Origin: Pseudomonas_T sp032052615
GTDB taxonomy: Bacteria > Pseudomonadota > Gammaproteobacteria > Pseudomonadales > Pseudomonadaceae
Assembly: GCA_032052615.1 (NCBI GenBank)
Contig: DAMBWF010000008.1
Location: forward strand, 117,760 to 181,759
DNA length: 64,000 nucleotides
Direction of reading: 5' to 3'
Part shown: in pieces, positions 8,645-16,955 of the stretch
Layout: the number at the start of each line of letters is the position of its first letter
Numbering within the stretch: position 1 is the first letter of the stretch
Notes under the pieces: generated by a model
Database searches by the model: none
Told to the model about the DNA's origin: nothing
The model's input: the letters and a program-made list of their open reading frames with translations, nothing else
Made by a program: the position numbers and the translations under genes

Positions 8645-9909
8645 CAGGTGCGCACGTGCCCGTCGCCGAAGACCACGTATTTCTCGCTGGTCAGGCCCTC
8701 CAGGCCGACCGGGCCACGGGCGTGCAGCTTGTCGGTGGAGATGCCGATCTCCGCTCCCAGGCCATACTCGAAGCCGTCGGCGAAGCGAGTCGAGGCGTTG
8801 ACCATCACCGACGAGGAGTCCACCTCGGTGAGGAAGCGCCGGGCATCGCTGAAGTGCTCCGTGACGATGGCGTCGGTGTGCTGGGAACCGTAGGTGTTGA
8901 TGTGCTCGATGGCCTGGTCCAGGGAATCGACGAGGCGGATCGCCAGGATCGGCGCGTTGTACTCGGCGCGCCAGTCGTCCTCGCCGGCCTCCCGCACGTC
9001 GTCGCCCAGCAGGTCGCGGGTACGCGGGCAGCCGCGCAGCTCGACGCCCTTCTCGCGGTAGATCGCCGCCAGAGGCGGCAGCACCCGGGGCGCGATGCCG
9101 GCGTGGACCAGCAGCGTTTCCATGGCGTTGCACGGCGAATAGCGCTGGGTCTTGGCGTTGTCGGCGACGCGGATCGCTTTGTCCGGGTCGGCGGCGATGT
9201 CGATGTAGACGTGGCAGACGCCATCCAGGTGCTTGATCACCGGCACCCGGGCATCGCGGCTGATGCGCTCGATCAGCCCCTTGCCCCCCCGGGGGACGAT
9301 CACGTCGATGAATTCCGGCAGGGTGATCATTGCCCCCACCGCCTCGCGGTCGGTGGTTTCCACCACCTGCACCGCGGCGGCCGGCAGGCCGGCCTCGGCG
9401 AGCCCCGCCTGGATGCAGCGGGCAATGGCCTGGTTGGAATGGAACGCCTCGGAGCCGCCGCGCAGGATGGTGGCGTTGCCGGACTTGAGGCAGAGGCTGG
9501 CGGCGTCGATGGTCACGTTGGGCCGCGATTCGTAGATGATGCCGATGACGCCCAAAGGCACGCGCATCTTGCCGACCTGGATGCCCGACGGCAGGTAGCG
9601 CATGTCGCGGATCTCGCCGATGGGGTCGGGCAGCGCGGCGACCTGGCGCAGCCCCTCGATCATGCCGTCGATCACCTTGGAACTCAGCTCCAGGCGGTCG
9701 AGCATCGCCGGGGCCAGACCGTTGGCGCGCCCGGCGGCCAGGTCCTGCTGGTTGGCGGCGCGCAGTTCGTCGCGGGCGGCGTCGAGGGCGGCGGCGGCGG
9801 CCAGTAGCGCCTGGTTCTTCTGAGCGGTATGGGCCCGCGCGAGCTGCCGCGAGGCCTCGCGCGCGGCGCGACCCAGGCGATTCATGTAGACGGGCACGGA
9901 CTCGGTCAT
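8644..9909 (-). CDS. proA: Gamma-glutamyl phosphate reductase
   Basis: Second enzyme of proline biosynthesis: reduces gamma-glutamyl phosphate to glutamate-5-semialdehyde with NADPH. The protein has 421 residues of the aldehyde dehydrogenase superfamily. The catalytic Cys is in the YSPCNAMET motif, and GVIGIIYESRPNVT and LKSGNATILRGG belong to the cofactor-binding half. The start MTESVPVYM at 9909 matches the usual family length. A -10-like element lies about 35 bp upstream. Confidence 0.96.
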   Translation of the reverse strand: MTESVPVYMNRLGRAAREASRQLARAHTAQKNQALLAAAAALDAARDELRAANQQDLAAGRANGLAPAMLDRLELSSKVIDGMIEGLRQVAALPDPIGEIRDMRYLPSGIQVGKMRVPLGVIGIIYESRPNVTIDAASLCLKSGNATILRGGSEAFHSNQAIARCIQAGLAEAGLPAAAVQVVETTDREAVGAMITLPEFIDVIVPRGGKGLIERISRDARVPVIKHLDGVCHVYIDIAADPDKAIRVADNAKTQRYSPCNAMETLLVHAGIAPRVLPPLAAIYREKGVELRGCPRTRDLLGDDVREAGEDDWRAEYNAPILAIRLVDSLDQAIEHINTYGSQHTDAIVTEHFSDARRFLTEVDSSSVMVNASTRFADGFEYGLGAEIGISTDKLHARGPVGLEGLTSEKYVVFGDGHVRT

Positions 9910-9942
9910 GGTCTCGGATCGCAGTCGTGGGGAAAGCGGGCG

Positions 9943-9948
9943 ATTATA
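9943..9948 (-). promoter_or_regulatory. Putative -10 element of proA
   Basis: On the minus strand the hexamer reads TATAAT, a perfect sigma-70 -10 box, 34 bp upstream of the proA ATG. No convincing -35 hexamer is visible, which is common in Pseudomonas. The space 9910-10049 must hold divergent promoters for proA and the glycosylase gene. Confidence 0.5.
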
Positions 9949-10016
9949 GCCGGCCGGCGGTCCCGCGCCCAGCCGCGCCGACGGCCGCTCGGTTCGGCGG
10001 AACACGGCGGCTTTCG

Positions 10017-10022
10017 TATAAT
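10017..10022 (+). promoter_or_regulatory. Putative -10 element of the DNA glycosylase operon
   Basis: A TATAAT hexamer about 28 bp upstream of the glycosylase ATG, with a GAGGAGG ribosome-binding site in between. No clear -35 box is seen. It is the divergent partner of the proA -10 element. Confidence 0.5.
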
Positions 10023-10049
10023 CGCCGGTTTCGCCGAGGAGGAACGCTC

Positions 10050-10763
10050 ATGCCCGACGACGCTCGCCCCGTGCCGCCCTGGCACGGTGCCCGCCCCTTG
10101 GAAGACGCCTTCTTCGACCGCGACGCCCAGATCGTCGCCCGCGACCTGCTGGGCAAGGTGCTGCGACACCGGGTCGGCGACCTCTGGCTGGCGGCGCGAA
10201 TCATCGAGACCGAAGCCTACTACCGGGAGGAAAAAGGCAGCCACTCGTCCCTCGGCGAAACGTTCTCGCGGCGCGCCATGTTCATGCCCGCCGGACACAT
10301 CTACATGTATTACGCCCGGGGCGGCGACAGCCTCAACATCAGCGCCGGCGGCCCCGGCAACGCGGTGCTGGTGAAATCCGCGCTGCCCTGGGTGGATGCT
10401 GTCTCCGGCGCCGAGAGCCTGGCCGCCATGCAACGCAACAACCCCACCCCGGCTGGCCATCCGCGCCCGCCGGAGCGCCTCTGCGCCGGCCAGACGCTGC
10501 TGTGCAAGGCCATGGCGCTGAAGGTGCCGGAGTGGAACGCCCGGCGCTTCGACCCGGCGCGTTTCTTCGTCGACGATGTCGGCCTGCGGCCGGCGCGCAT
10601 CGTCCAGACCACCCGCCTGGGGATTCCCTTGGGCCGCGACGAGCACCTGGCCTACCGCTTCGTCGACGCCGAGGGTGCCCGCCATTGCACGCGCAACCCT
10701 TTGCGCCGGGGCCAGGTCGAAGGACGGGATTATCGCTGGATCGACCCTTCGGAGCCCTCATGA
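10050..10763 (+). CDS. mpg: DNA-3-methyladenine glycosylase (AAG/MPG family)
   Basis: Base-excision repair enzyme that removes alkylated purines. It is 237 residues long and belongs to the AAG (MPG) fold, not the AlkA or Tag families. Visible signatures are DLLGKVL, ETEAYYREEKGSHSS (with the catalytic Glu), MFMPAGHIYMYYARG and the substrate-pocket stretch ISAGGPGNAVLVKSALP. A strong GAGGAGG ribosome-binding site decides the start at 10050. Its stop overlaps the start of the next gene (ATGA), so the two are likely co-translated. Confidence 0.94.
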   Translation: MPDDARPVPPWHGARPLEDAFFDRDAQIVARDLLGKVLRHRVGDLWLAARIIETEAYYREEKGSHSSLGETFSRRAMFMPAGHIYMYYARGGDSLNISAGGPGNAVLVKSALPWVDAVSGAESLAAMQRNNPTPAGHPRPPERLCAGQTLLCKAMALKVPEWNARRFDPARFFVDDVGLRPARIVQTTRLGIPLGRDEHLAYRFVDAEGARHCTRNPLRRGQVEGRDYRWIDPSEPS

Positions 10764-12079
10764 GTCACTGGTTCGACAGCCTTACTGCCTGGCTGGGCGC
10801 CCACCCGCAATGGCTGGGCGTGGCGGTGCTGCTGATCGCCTGCACCGAGTGCCTGGCGATCGCCGGCCTGGTGGTGCCGGGCACCGTGCTGCTGTTCGCT
10901 GTCTGCGTGCTGGCCGGCAACGGCGCCCTGGGGCTCTGGGAAACCCTGGTGCTGGCCTACTGCGGCGGCCTCGCCGGGGACCTGCTGTCCTATCTCCTCG
11001 GCCGGCGCTTCCACCAGAACATCCGCCGCCTGCCCCTGCTGCGCGACCGCCCCCACTGGCTGGACGGCGCGGAGCGCTACTTCCACCGCTACGGGGTGGT
11101 CAGCCTGCTGGTGGGCCGCTTCGTCGGCCCGCTGCGCCCGATGCTGCCGATGGTGGCCGGCATGGTCGACATGCCCTTCGGGCGCTTCCTCGCCGTCAGC
11201 CTGGTGGCGTCCGCCGGCTGGTCGGTGGCCTACATCCTGCCCGGCTGGGCCACCGGCGCGGCGTTGCGCCTGCCCTTGCCGGAGGGCTTCTGGACGGCCG
11301 CCGGCATCGTCGCCGTGGCGCTGCTGGCGGCCGTCGCGCTGATCGCCCACGGCAGCCTCGGCGCGGCCCGCCACGCCAGCGCCCGGGCGGCGGCGCTGTG
11401 CCTGCTCCTGCTGGGCGCGCTGCTGCTGGGCTGGCCGTACCTGGACAGTCTGGACCGGGGCCTGATGGCCCTGGTCCAGGAACACCGCCAACCCGTCCTG
11501 GACAGCGTCATGGTGCTGATCACCCGGACCGGCGATTACCGGATACAGGTGGCGGCCGGGGGGCTGCTTTGCGCGATCCTGCTGTGCGCCCGGCGTGGGC
11601 GCGCGCTGCTGTTCGCCGGGGGCACGCTGCTGGGCACCGCCCTGGCCAACGGCACCCTCAAGCACCTGTTCGCCCGCGCCCGGCCGGATGTGCTCAGCGA
11701 GCCGCTGACCACCTTCAGCCTGCCCAGCGGCCACAGCTCGGCGGCCTTCGCCTTCTTCCTGACCCTGGGGGTACTGGCCGGGCGCGAACAGGCGCCGCGC
11801 CTGCGCCTGGCCTGGATGCTGCTGGCCGGGCTGCCGCCGCTGGCCATCGCCTTGTCGCGGGTCTACCTCGGCGCCCACTGGCCCACCGATATCATCGCCG
11901 GGGCGCTGCTGGCCGGTGCCTTCTGCGCCGCCAGCCTGAGCCTGGTCCAGCGTCGCACGCCACTGCCGGGGTTGGGCGCGCGCCTGTGGTGGCTGATCCT
12001 GCCGGCGTGCCTGGCGCTGCTAGCCCTGTACGCCGGCTGGTCACTGCCCGAGGCGATGACGCGCTACCGCGCGCGCTAG
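10760..12079 (+). CDS. DedA-PAP2 fusion membrane phosphatase
   Basis: A 439-residue membrane protein with two domains. The N-terminal half (about 1-200) is a DedA/SNARE-associated domain (LVVPGTVLLF, GRFVGPLRPMLPMVAG). The C-terminal half (about 215-439) is a PAP2-type phosphatase. The PAP2 catalytic signature is complete: KHLFARARP, PSGHSS with His325, and SRVYLGAHWPTD with His373. DedA proteins have been linked to lipid-carrier flipping and PAP2 enzymes to lipid phosphate hydrolysis, so recycling of undecaprenyl pyrophosphate or another lipid phosphate is a reasonable inference. The substrate is not shown by the sequence. It overlaps the glycosylase stop by four bases. Confidence 0.9.
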   Translation: MSHWFDSLTAWLGAHPQWLGVAVLLIACTECLAIAGLVVPGTVLLFAVCVLAGNGALGLWETLVLAYCGGLAGDLLSYLLGRRFHQNIRRLPLLRDRPHWLDGAERYFHRYGVVSLLVGRFVGPLRPMLPMVAGMVDMPFGRFLAVSLVASAGWSVAYILPGWATGAALRLPLPEGFWTAAGIVAVALLAAVALIAHGSLGAARHASARAAALCLLLLGALLLGWPYLDSLDRGLMALVQEHRQPVLDSVMVLITRTGDYRIQVAAGGLLCAILLCARRGRALLFAGGTLLGTALANGTLKHLFARARPDVLSEPLTTFSLPSGHSSAAFAFFLTLGVLAGREQAPRLRLAWMLLAGLPPLAIALSRVYLGAHWPTDIIAGALLAGAFCAASLSLVQRRTPLPGLGARLWWLILPACLALLALYAGWSLPEAMTRYRAR

Positions 12080-12669
12080 CCGGACGGGCCGCCCTGCAAG
12101 GTTTCCAGCAGGCCCTGCAGGCGTCGCAGGCGCTCGCGCGGATCGTCGAGGGCGAGCAGCTCGACTTTCTGCTCCAGGTCGAACGGCAGCAGGAAAGCCA
12201 GGCGATCGGCCAGGGCGCGCTGGCCGCTCACCGTGCCCGCCAGGCCCAGGGCCGCCACCATCGGGTGCTCGGCCAGCACGCCGAGCAGCTCCAGCAGGTC
12301 GGCGTGGGTGTCGTTCAGCGGGGCGTCGGCGGCCTCGGGCAGCCAGTCCACCTGAGCCACCAGGGCGCGGTCGCGGCGCGCCTCGCTGGACAGCACCCGC
12401 AAGCGCCGCCCTCCTTCCACGCGGACGCCGAGCAGGCCATTGGGTTGTTGCTGCCAGTCGCGGATCAGCGCCTCGCAGCCGACCCGGGCGAAGTCGCGGG
12501 CCGCCTCGCCCACCTCGCTGCCGGCGTACAGCGCCACCACGCCGAAGCCGTGGCCCTGTTTCAAACAGCGGCCGAGCATGTCCAGGTAGCGTGCCTCGAA
12601 CAGTTGCAGGTCGAGCGGGCAACCGGGAAACAACACGGTGTCGAGCGGGAACAGCGGCAGTTCTTCCAT
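12076..12669 (-). CDS. Stand-alone LON N-terminal (substrate-binding) domain protein
   Basis: A 197-residue protein consisting only of the LON amino-terminal domain: it starts MEELPLFPLDTVLFPGCPLDLQ and continues with FEARYLDML. There is no AAA+ ATPase or Ser-Lys protease domain, so it is not Lon itself. Such short proteins are common in bacteria and their role is unknown. A GAGGGAGGA ribosome-binding site precedes the ATG at 12669. Its last four bases overlap the end of the convergent DedA-PAP2 gene. Confidence 0.88.
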   Translation of the reverse strand: MEELPLFPLDTVLFPGCPLDLQLFEARYLDMLGRCLKQGHGFGVVALYAGSEVGEAARDFARVGCEALIRDWQQQPNGLLGVRVEGGRRLRVLSSEARRDRALVAQVDWLPEAADAPLNDTHADLLELLGVLAEHPMVAALGLAGTVSGQRALADRLAFLLPFDLEQKVELLALDDPRERLRRLQGLLETLQGGPSG

Positions 12670-12689
12670 GGGTCCTCCCTCGTGCATGG

Positions 12690-13406
12690 TCAGGCGATCA
12701 GCGCCACCGCCAAAGGCAGCAGCACGGCGGTGGCCACGCCCATCAGGCTCATCGCCATGGCGGCGAACGCCCCGCATTCGTCGCCCTCCTGCAAGGCCCG
12801 GGCGGTGCCCACCGCGTGAGCGCTCAAGCCCAGCGCCAGCCCTTGGGCGGCCGGATGGACGACGCCGACCCGGCGCAGGCATTCGGGCCCGAGGATCGCT
12901 CCGAGCATCCCGGTGATCAGCACGAACACCGCCGCCAGGGGCGCCAGCCCGCCGATCTGCTCGGCCACCAGCATGGCGATGGGCGAGGTCACCGACTTCG
13001 GCAGCAGGGTCAGGGCCAGGGTCCGCTCGATGCCGAACGCCCAGGCCAGCAGCGCCACCGACGCGGTGGCCAGCACGCCGCCGATCGCCAGGCTCAGCAT
13101 GATCGGCCAGAACAACTGGCGGATGCGCCGCAGGTTGAGGTACAGCGGCACCGCCAGGGCCACCGTGGCGGGGCCGAGGAACAGGCTGAGCAAGGTGGTG
13201 CCGCGGCGGTATTCGTCATAGTCGATGCCGCAGGCCAGCAGCACGCCGACCAGGATCAGCACCGACACCAGCACCGGCTGCAACCAGACGCGGCGGGTCT
13301 TTTCGTAGGCGGCCAGGGCCAGTTGGTAGGCGCCCAGGGTGATGGCGAAGCCGAACAGGGGATGATGGACGATCGCCTGCCAGGCGGCGTGCCAGTGAGG
13401 ACTCAT
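12690..13406 (-). CDS. lrgB: LrgB/CidB family membrane protein
   Basis: A 238-residue, multi-pass membrane protein of the LrgB family. The family hallmarks LLPKSVTSPIAM and the C-terminal GLSAHAVGTARALQ are present. LrgA/LrgB pairs are described as holin/antiholin-like proteins or as pyruvate/organic-acid transporters that affect autolysis. It overlaps the lrgA stop by four bases (ATGA), a clear two-gene operon. The start at 13406 is chosen because of that overlap. Confidence 0.92.
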   Translation of the reverse strand: MSPHWHAAWQAIVHHPLFGFAITLGAYQLALAAYEKTRRVWLQPVLVSVLILVGVLLACGIDYDEYRRGTTLLSLFLGPATVALAVPLYLNLRRIRQLFWPIMLSLAIGGVLATASVALLAWAFGIERTLALTLLPKSVTSPIAMLVAEQIGGLAPLAAVFVLITGMLGAILGPECLRRVGVVHPAAQGLALGLSAHAVGTARALQEGDECGAFAAMAMSLMGVATAVLLPLAVALIA

Positions 13407-13765
13407 GGCGTCTCCCGGCGGCGCGCCTGGCGCTCGATCAGCGCCTGCATCAGCAGGCCGGTACCGAAGAAGGCCAGCAGCAGCGACAGCGACAGCGCCC
13501 CCACCAGCGCCCAGAAATCCGCCCGGATCGCCTCGGCGTACACCATCACCCCCACCGCCGGCGGGATCAGCAGCAGCGGCAGGTAGCGCAGCAGGCTGCC
13601 GGACGCGACGCTGAGCGCCTCGTCCACCCCGCCCCGCGCCATCAGCGCGCCGAACAGCAGCACCAGGCCGATGATCGGCCCCGGCAGCATCGGCAGGAAC
13701 AGCGCATTCAGACCGGTGCCGAGCAACTGGAACAGCACCAGCCAGGTCAGGCCACGTAACAGCAT
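13403..13765 (-). CDS. lrgA: LrgA/CidA family membrane protein
   Basis: A 120-residue protein with about four membrane segments, of the LrgA/CidA (holin-like) family: MLLRGLTWLVLFQLLG, PMLPGPIIGLVLLF and LLRYLPLLLIPPAVGVM are typical. It is the partner of LrgB downstream. A minus-strand TATAAT lies 29 bp upstream of the start. The ATG at 13765 fits the family length, and the open frame further upstream is GC-driven. Confidence 0.92.
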   Translation of the reverse strand: MLLRGLTWLVLFQLLGTGLNALFLPMLPGPIIGLVLLFGALMARGGVDEALSVASGSLLRYLPLLLIPPAVGVMVYAEAIRADFWALVGALSLSLLLAFFGTGLLMQALIERQARRRETP

Positions 13766-13793
13766 GGGAAGGTCTCCGGCGGAACGGAGGGCC

Positions 13794-13799
13794 ATTATA
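13794..13799 (-). promoter_or_regulatory. Putative -10 element of lrgAB
   Basis: The minus strand reads TATAAT here, 29 bp before the lrgA ATG. The lrgA and maoC-like genes are divergent, so 13766-13953 holds two promoters. I see no clear -35 box. Confidence 0.45.
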
Positions 13800-13927
13800 G
13801 GCACAGGCTCGCGGGCGACCGCGCGGTCGCCCCGTGTCGCCGCTATGGCGCGGTATTCGCGGCGGCGCCGTTGCTTGCGACGCGGTCCCGGCCATGCTGA
13901 CCTGTCGGGACCGGCCGCGACCGGCCC

Positions 13928-13933
13928 TATAAG
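13928..13933 (+). promoter_or_regulatory. Putative -10 element of the MaoC-like gene
   Basis: TATAAG hexamer 20 bp upstream of the ATG at 13954, close to a GAGGAGA ribosome-binding site. The 5' untranslated region would be very short. Support is by similarity to sigma-70 -10 boxes only. Confidence 0.35.
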
Positions 13934-13953
13934 AACGACACGAGGAGACCCCC

Positions 13954-14409
13954 ATGCCATCCGTACCCGTCGCCGCGCTCAAGGACTACATCGGCCAGGA
14001 CCTGGGCCATTCCAACTGGCTGACCATCGAGCAGGAGCGGGTCGACCGCTTCGCCGACTGCACCGGCGACCACCAGTTCATCCACATCGACCCGGTGAAG
14101 GCCCGGCAGACCCCCTTCGGCGGCACGGTCGCCCACGGGTTCCTCTCCTTGTCCCTGATCCCCGTCCTCAGCGAGGGCCTGCTGCCGCTGCCCGAGGGGT
14201 TGAAGATGGCGGTCAACTACGGCCTGGACAGCGTGCGCTTCGTCCAGCCGGTGGCGGTGGGCTCGCGGGTCCGCCTGGGCCTGGAACTGCTGGACGTGTT
14301 CGAGAAGAAGCCCGGCCAGTGGCTGCTCAAGGCCCGCGCGACCCTGGAGATCGAGGGCCAGGAAAAGCCCGCCTACGTGGCCGAGACCCTGAGCCTCTGC
14401 TTCGTCTGA
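13954..14409 (+). CDS. MaoC-like (R)-enoyl-CoA hydratase / dehydratase
   Basis: A 151-residue hot-dog-fold protein of the MaoC/NodN group. The hydratase motif runs FADCTGDHQFIHIDP, with the catalytic Asp and His expected for (R)-specific enoyl-CoA hydratases, followed by GGTVAHGFLSLSLIP. Members hydrate trans-2-enoyl-CoA and can feed beta-oxidation intermediates into other pathways. The natural substrate is not known. GAGGAGA before the ATG supports the start. The gene appears to be monocistronic; a GC-rich hairpin follows at 14415-14434 but has no T-run. Confidence 0.88.
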   Translation: MPSVPVAALKDYIGQDLGHSNWLTIEQERVDRFADCTGDHQFIHIDPVKARQTPFGGTVAHGFLSLSLIPVLSEGLLPLPEGLKMAVNYGLDSVRFVQPVAVGSRVRLGLELLDVFEKKPGQWLLKARATLEIEGQEKPAYVAETLSLCFV

Positions 14410-14512
14410 GCGCCGCCGCCCGCTGGCGGGCGGCACCGGCAAGGCGCCCGGTTTGCGCCGCCCCGGTCGGCTGCGCTTTACTGGCGCGAAGCACCGACCC
14501 GGATGTCCCGCC

Positions 14513-16240
14513 ATGCGTTTCCCGCTTCCCCTCACCCTTGCCCTGCTGCTGGGCGCCTGCGGCGACGGCACGCCGCTGACACCGCCGGACGCCCGGCTGC
14601 CGGACGGCGCGACTTACCGGGGCGCGGTGGTCGCGGGGCTGCTGCAGGGCGAGGGCCGCCTCGACTACCCCAACGGCGCCTGGTATCGCGGGCGCTTCGA
14701 AAATGGCCTGCTCGAAGGCCCCGGCGAGTGGCACGGACCCGGCGGCGAGCGCTACGTCGGCGACTTCCACCTCGGTCTGTTCGATGGCCAGGGCACCCTG
14801 CGCTATGCCGATGGCACCCTCTATCAGGGCCGCCTCCGGCAAGCCCGCCTGTCCGGCGAGGGTAGCCTTACCTTGCCCTCCGGTATGCGCTACCGGGGCG
14901 AGTTCAAGGATGACCGTTACCACGGCCTGGGCCGCCTGGAGAGCCCCGACGGCGGCAGCTACCAAGGCCGCTTCGAACGCGGCGAGGCGACCGGCGAAGG
15001 GACTCGCCTCGACGCCGGGGGCAACCGCAGCAGCGGACGCTTCGTCCAAGGCAAGCTGAACGGCCCGGGCACCTACGAAGGCCACGACGGCGACCGCTAC
15101 AGCGGCGAATTCAAGGACGACCGCTTCCACGGCAAGGGCCGCTATGAGGACGCCGAGGGCAACGTCTGGAGCGGGCGCTTCGCCCAGGGCGAGCTGACCG
15201 GCGAGGGCGAGTACCGCGGCGAGGACGGCAGCCTTTACCGAGGCGAATTCCAGCGATTCCGCTTCCACGGCAAGGGGCGCCTGCGGCAGGCCGACGGCGG
15301 CGTCTACGAGGGTCGCTTCAAGTACGGCCGCTATGACGGCGAGGGACGCCTGCGCCTGGCCGACGGCCGGGTCCAGGAAGGGCTCTGGCGACGGGGCGAG
15401 CGCGTGCGGGACCACGACGGCCAGGCCCTCCCGGCCTCGCTGGAAGTCGGCCTGCTGGAACAGGGCCGGCTGCTCGACCAGGCCCTCGCCGCCCTGCCCG
15501 CCTCGACCCCGGCCGTGGAGCTGTATGCCCTGAGCCTGGGCGGCGACGGCGAGCAGAGCGTGTTCATGCGCGAGGCCGACTACGTGTCCACCCTGCTCGG
15601 CGAGCGCTTCGGCGCGCGCGGGCGGATCACCCTGGCCAACCAGCGCGACCACCTGGCCGACCGGCCCCTGGCCACCCGCGAAAGCCTGGCCCGCGCGGTG
15701 CGCGTCCTGGCCGAACGCAGCGGGCCGGAAGACCTGATCTTCCTCTACTTCACCAGCCACGGCTCGCCCGAGCACGAATTGAGCCTGCGCCAACCCGGCC
15801 TGAGCCTGGGCGACTTGCCGGCCTGGCAACTGGCCCAGATCCTGGCGCCGCTCAAGGAGCGGCACAAGGTCGTCGTGGTGTCCGCCTGCTATTCCGGCGG
15901 CTTCATCGCGCCCCTCAAGGACGACAAGACCCTGGTGATGACCGCCTCCCGGGCCGACCGGGTTTCGTTCGGCTGCTCCGATGAGAACGACTTCACCTAC
16001 TTCGGCCGTGCGCTGTTCGGCGAGGCCCTGAACCGAACCGACGATCTGGAGCAGGCCTTCGCCCAGGCCAGGGCGACACTCGCCGAGCGGGAGAAGGCCG
16101 AGGGCTTCGAGCCCTCGGAGCCGCAGATCTGGGCGCCGCCGGCGGTACTCGAGCGCTGGCGCGCCCTGCGCGGGCAACCGGCCACGGTCACGGCAGCACC
16201 GGCGAGCGCCGCCGTGGTCCCACACAACAACACCCTTTGA
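14513..16240 (+). CDS. MORN-repeat lipoprotein with C13 (caspase/legumain-like) peptidase domain
   Basis: A 575-residue exported lipoprotein. The signal peptide ends in LLLGAC with the lipid-modified Cys at about residue 14. Residues about 30-300 are a long run of roughly a dozen MORN repeats (YxGxFxxGxxxGxGxxxxxxG pattern). The C-terminal part (about 340-555) is a C13-family cysteine peptidase: catalytic His416 in TSHGS and Cys459 in SACYSGG, then MTASRADRVSFGC. This family belongs to clan CD with caspases and legumains. The protein is probably an outer- or inner-membrane-anchored periplasmic protease; substrates are unknown. Confidence 0.88.
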   Translation: MRFPLPLTLALLLGACGDGTPLTPPDARLPDGATYRGAVVAGLLQGEGRLDYPNGAWYRGRFENGLLEGPGEWHGPGGERYVGDFHLGLFDGQGTLRYADGTLYQGRLRQARLSGEGSLTLPSGMRYRGEFKDDRYHGLGRLESPDGGSYQGRFERGEATGEGTRLDAGGNRSSGRFVQGKLNGPGTYEGHDGDRYSGEFKDDRFHGKGRYEDAEGNVWSGRFAQGELTGEGEYRGEDGSLYRGEFQRFRFHGKGRLRQADGGVYEGRFKYGRYDGEGRLRLADGRVQEGLWRRGERVRDHDGQALPASLEVGLLEQGRLLDQALAALPASTPAVELYALSLGGDGEQSVFMREADYVSTLLGERFGARGRITLANQRDHLADRPLATRESLARAVRVLAERSGPEDLIFLYFTSHGSPEHELSLRQPGLSLGDLPAWQLAQILAPLKERHKVVVVSACYSGGFIAPLKDDKTLVMTASRADRVSFGCSDENDFTYFGRALFGEALNRTDDLEQAFAQARATLAEREKAEGFEPSEPQIWAPPAVLERWRALRGQPATVTAAPASAAVVPHNNTL

Positions 16241-16263
16241 GCCGAGCCCGGCGGAGAACGCAC

Positions 16264-16905
16264 ATGCACCTGACGCCTCAGCACATCCTGCTCGCCGGGG
16301 CCACCGGCCTCACCGGCGAGCACCTGCTCGACCGCCTGCTCGACGAGCCCACCGTGGTCCGGGTGCTGGCCCCCACCCGGCGGCCCCTGGCCGAGCACCC
16401 GCGCCTGGCCAACCCGGTGGGCGACCTCGCGGCCCTGCTGCCGACCCTCGCCGGCCCGGTGGATACCGCGTTCTGTTGCCTGGGCACCACCCTCAAGCAG
16501 GCCGGCTCCGAAGCCGCGTTCCGCGCCGTCGACCACGACCTGGCGCTGGCCTTCGCCCGCCGCGCCCGCGACCTGGGCGCCCGGCACCTGCTGGCGATCA
16601 GCGCGGTGGGCGCCGATCCCCGCGCCTCCCTGTTCTATTGCCGCGTGAAGGGCGAGCTGGAGCAGGCCCTGCGGGATCAGGGCTGGCCACAACTGACCCT
16701 GGCGCGCCCCTCCCTGCTGATGGGCCCACGGGACGAATCGCGCCTCGGCGAGCGCCTCGCCGCGCCGCTGAGCCGGTTGCTGCCGGGCAAGTACCAGGGC
16801 ATCGAGGTGACCGTGCTGGCCCGGGCGCTCTGGCGCCTGGCCCTGGAGGAAAGTCCGGGCACGCGGGTGGTGGAATCGGACGAGTTGCGCAAACTCGGCC
16901 GCTGA
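16264..16905 (+). CDS. NAD(P)-binding Rossmann oxidoreductase (atypical SDR)
   Basis: A 213-residue protein with an N-terminal nucleotide-binding motif GATGLTGEHLLDR at residues 12-24, followed by FCCLGTTLKQAGSE and LLAISAVGADPRASLFYCRVKGELE, where Tyr and Lys sit in the YxxxK position of the short-chain dehydrogenase family. It resembles the HTATIP2/TIP30-like atypical SDR group. The reaction is not known. GGAGAA precedes the ATG at 16264. It follows the C13 lipoprotein gene by 23 bp and may share its transcript. Confidence 0.82.
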   Translation: MHLTPQHILLAGATGLTGEHLLDRLLDEPTVVRVLAPTRRPLAEHPRLANPVGDLAALLPTLAGPVDTAFCCLGTTLKQAGSEAAFRAVDHDLALAFARRARDLGARHLLAISAVGADPRASLFYCRVKGELEQALRDQGWPQLTLARPSLLMGPRDESRLGERLAAPLSRLLPGKYQGIEVTVLARALWRLALEESPGTRVVESDELRKLGR

Positions 16906-16955
16906 GCCGCCCGCATCCGTTATCCTCGGGGCTTTGCCCGCAGTCAGGAGGCGCC

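Noticed and set aside
14415..14434. GC-rich hairpin after the MaoC-like gene as terminator
   Set aside because: Perfect stem but a loop of only about four bases and no T-run; not called.
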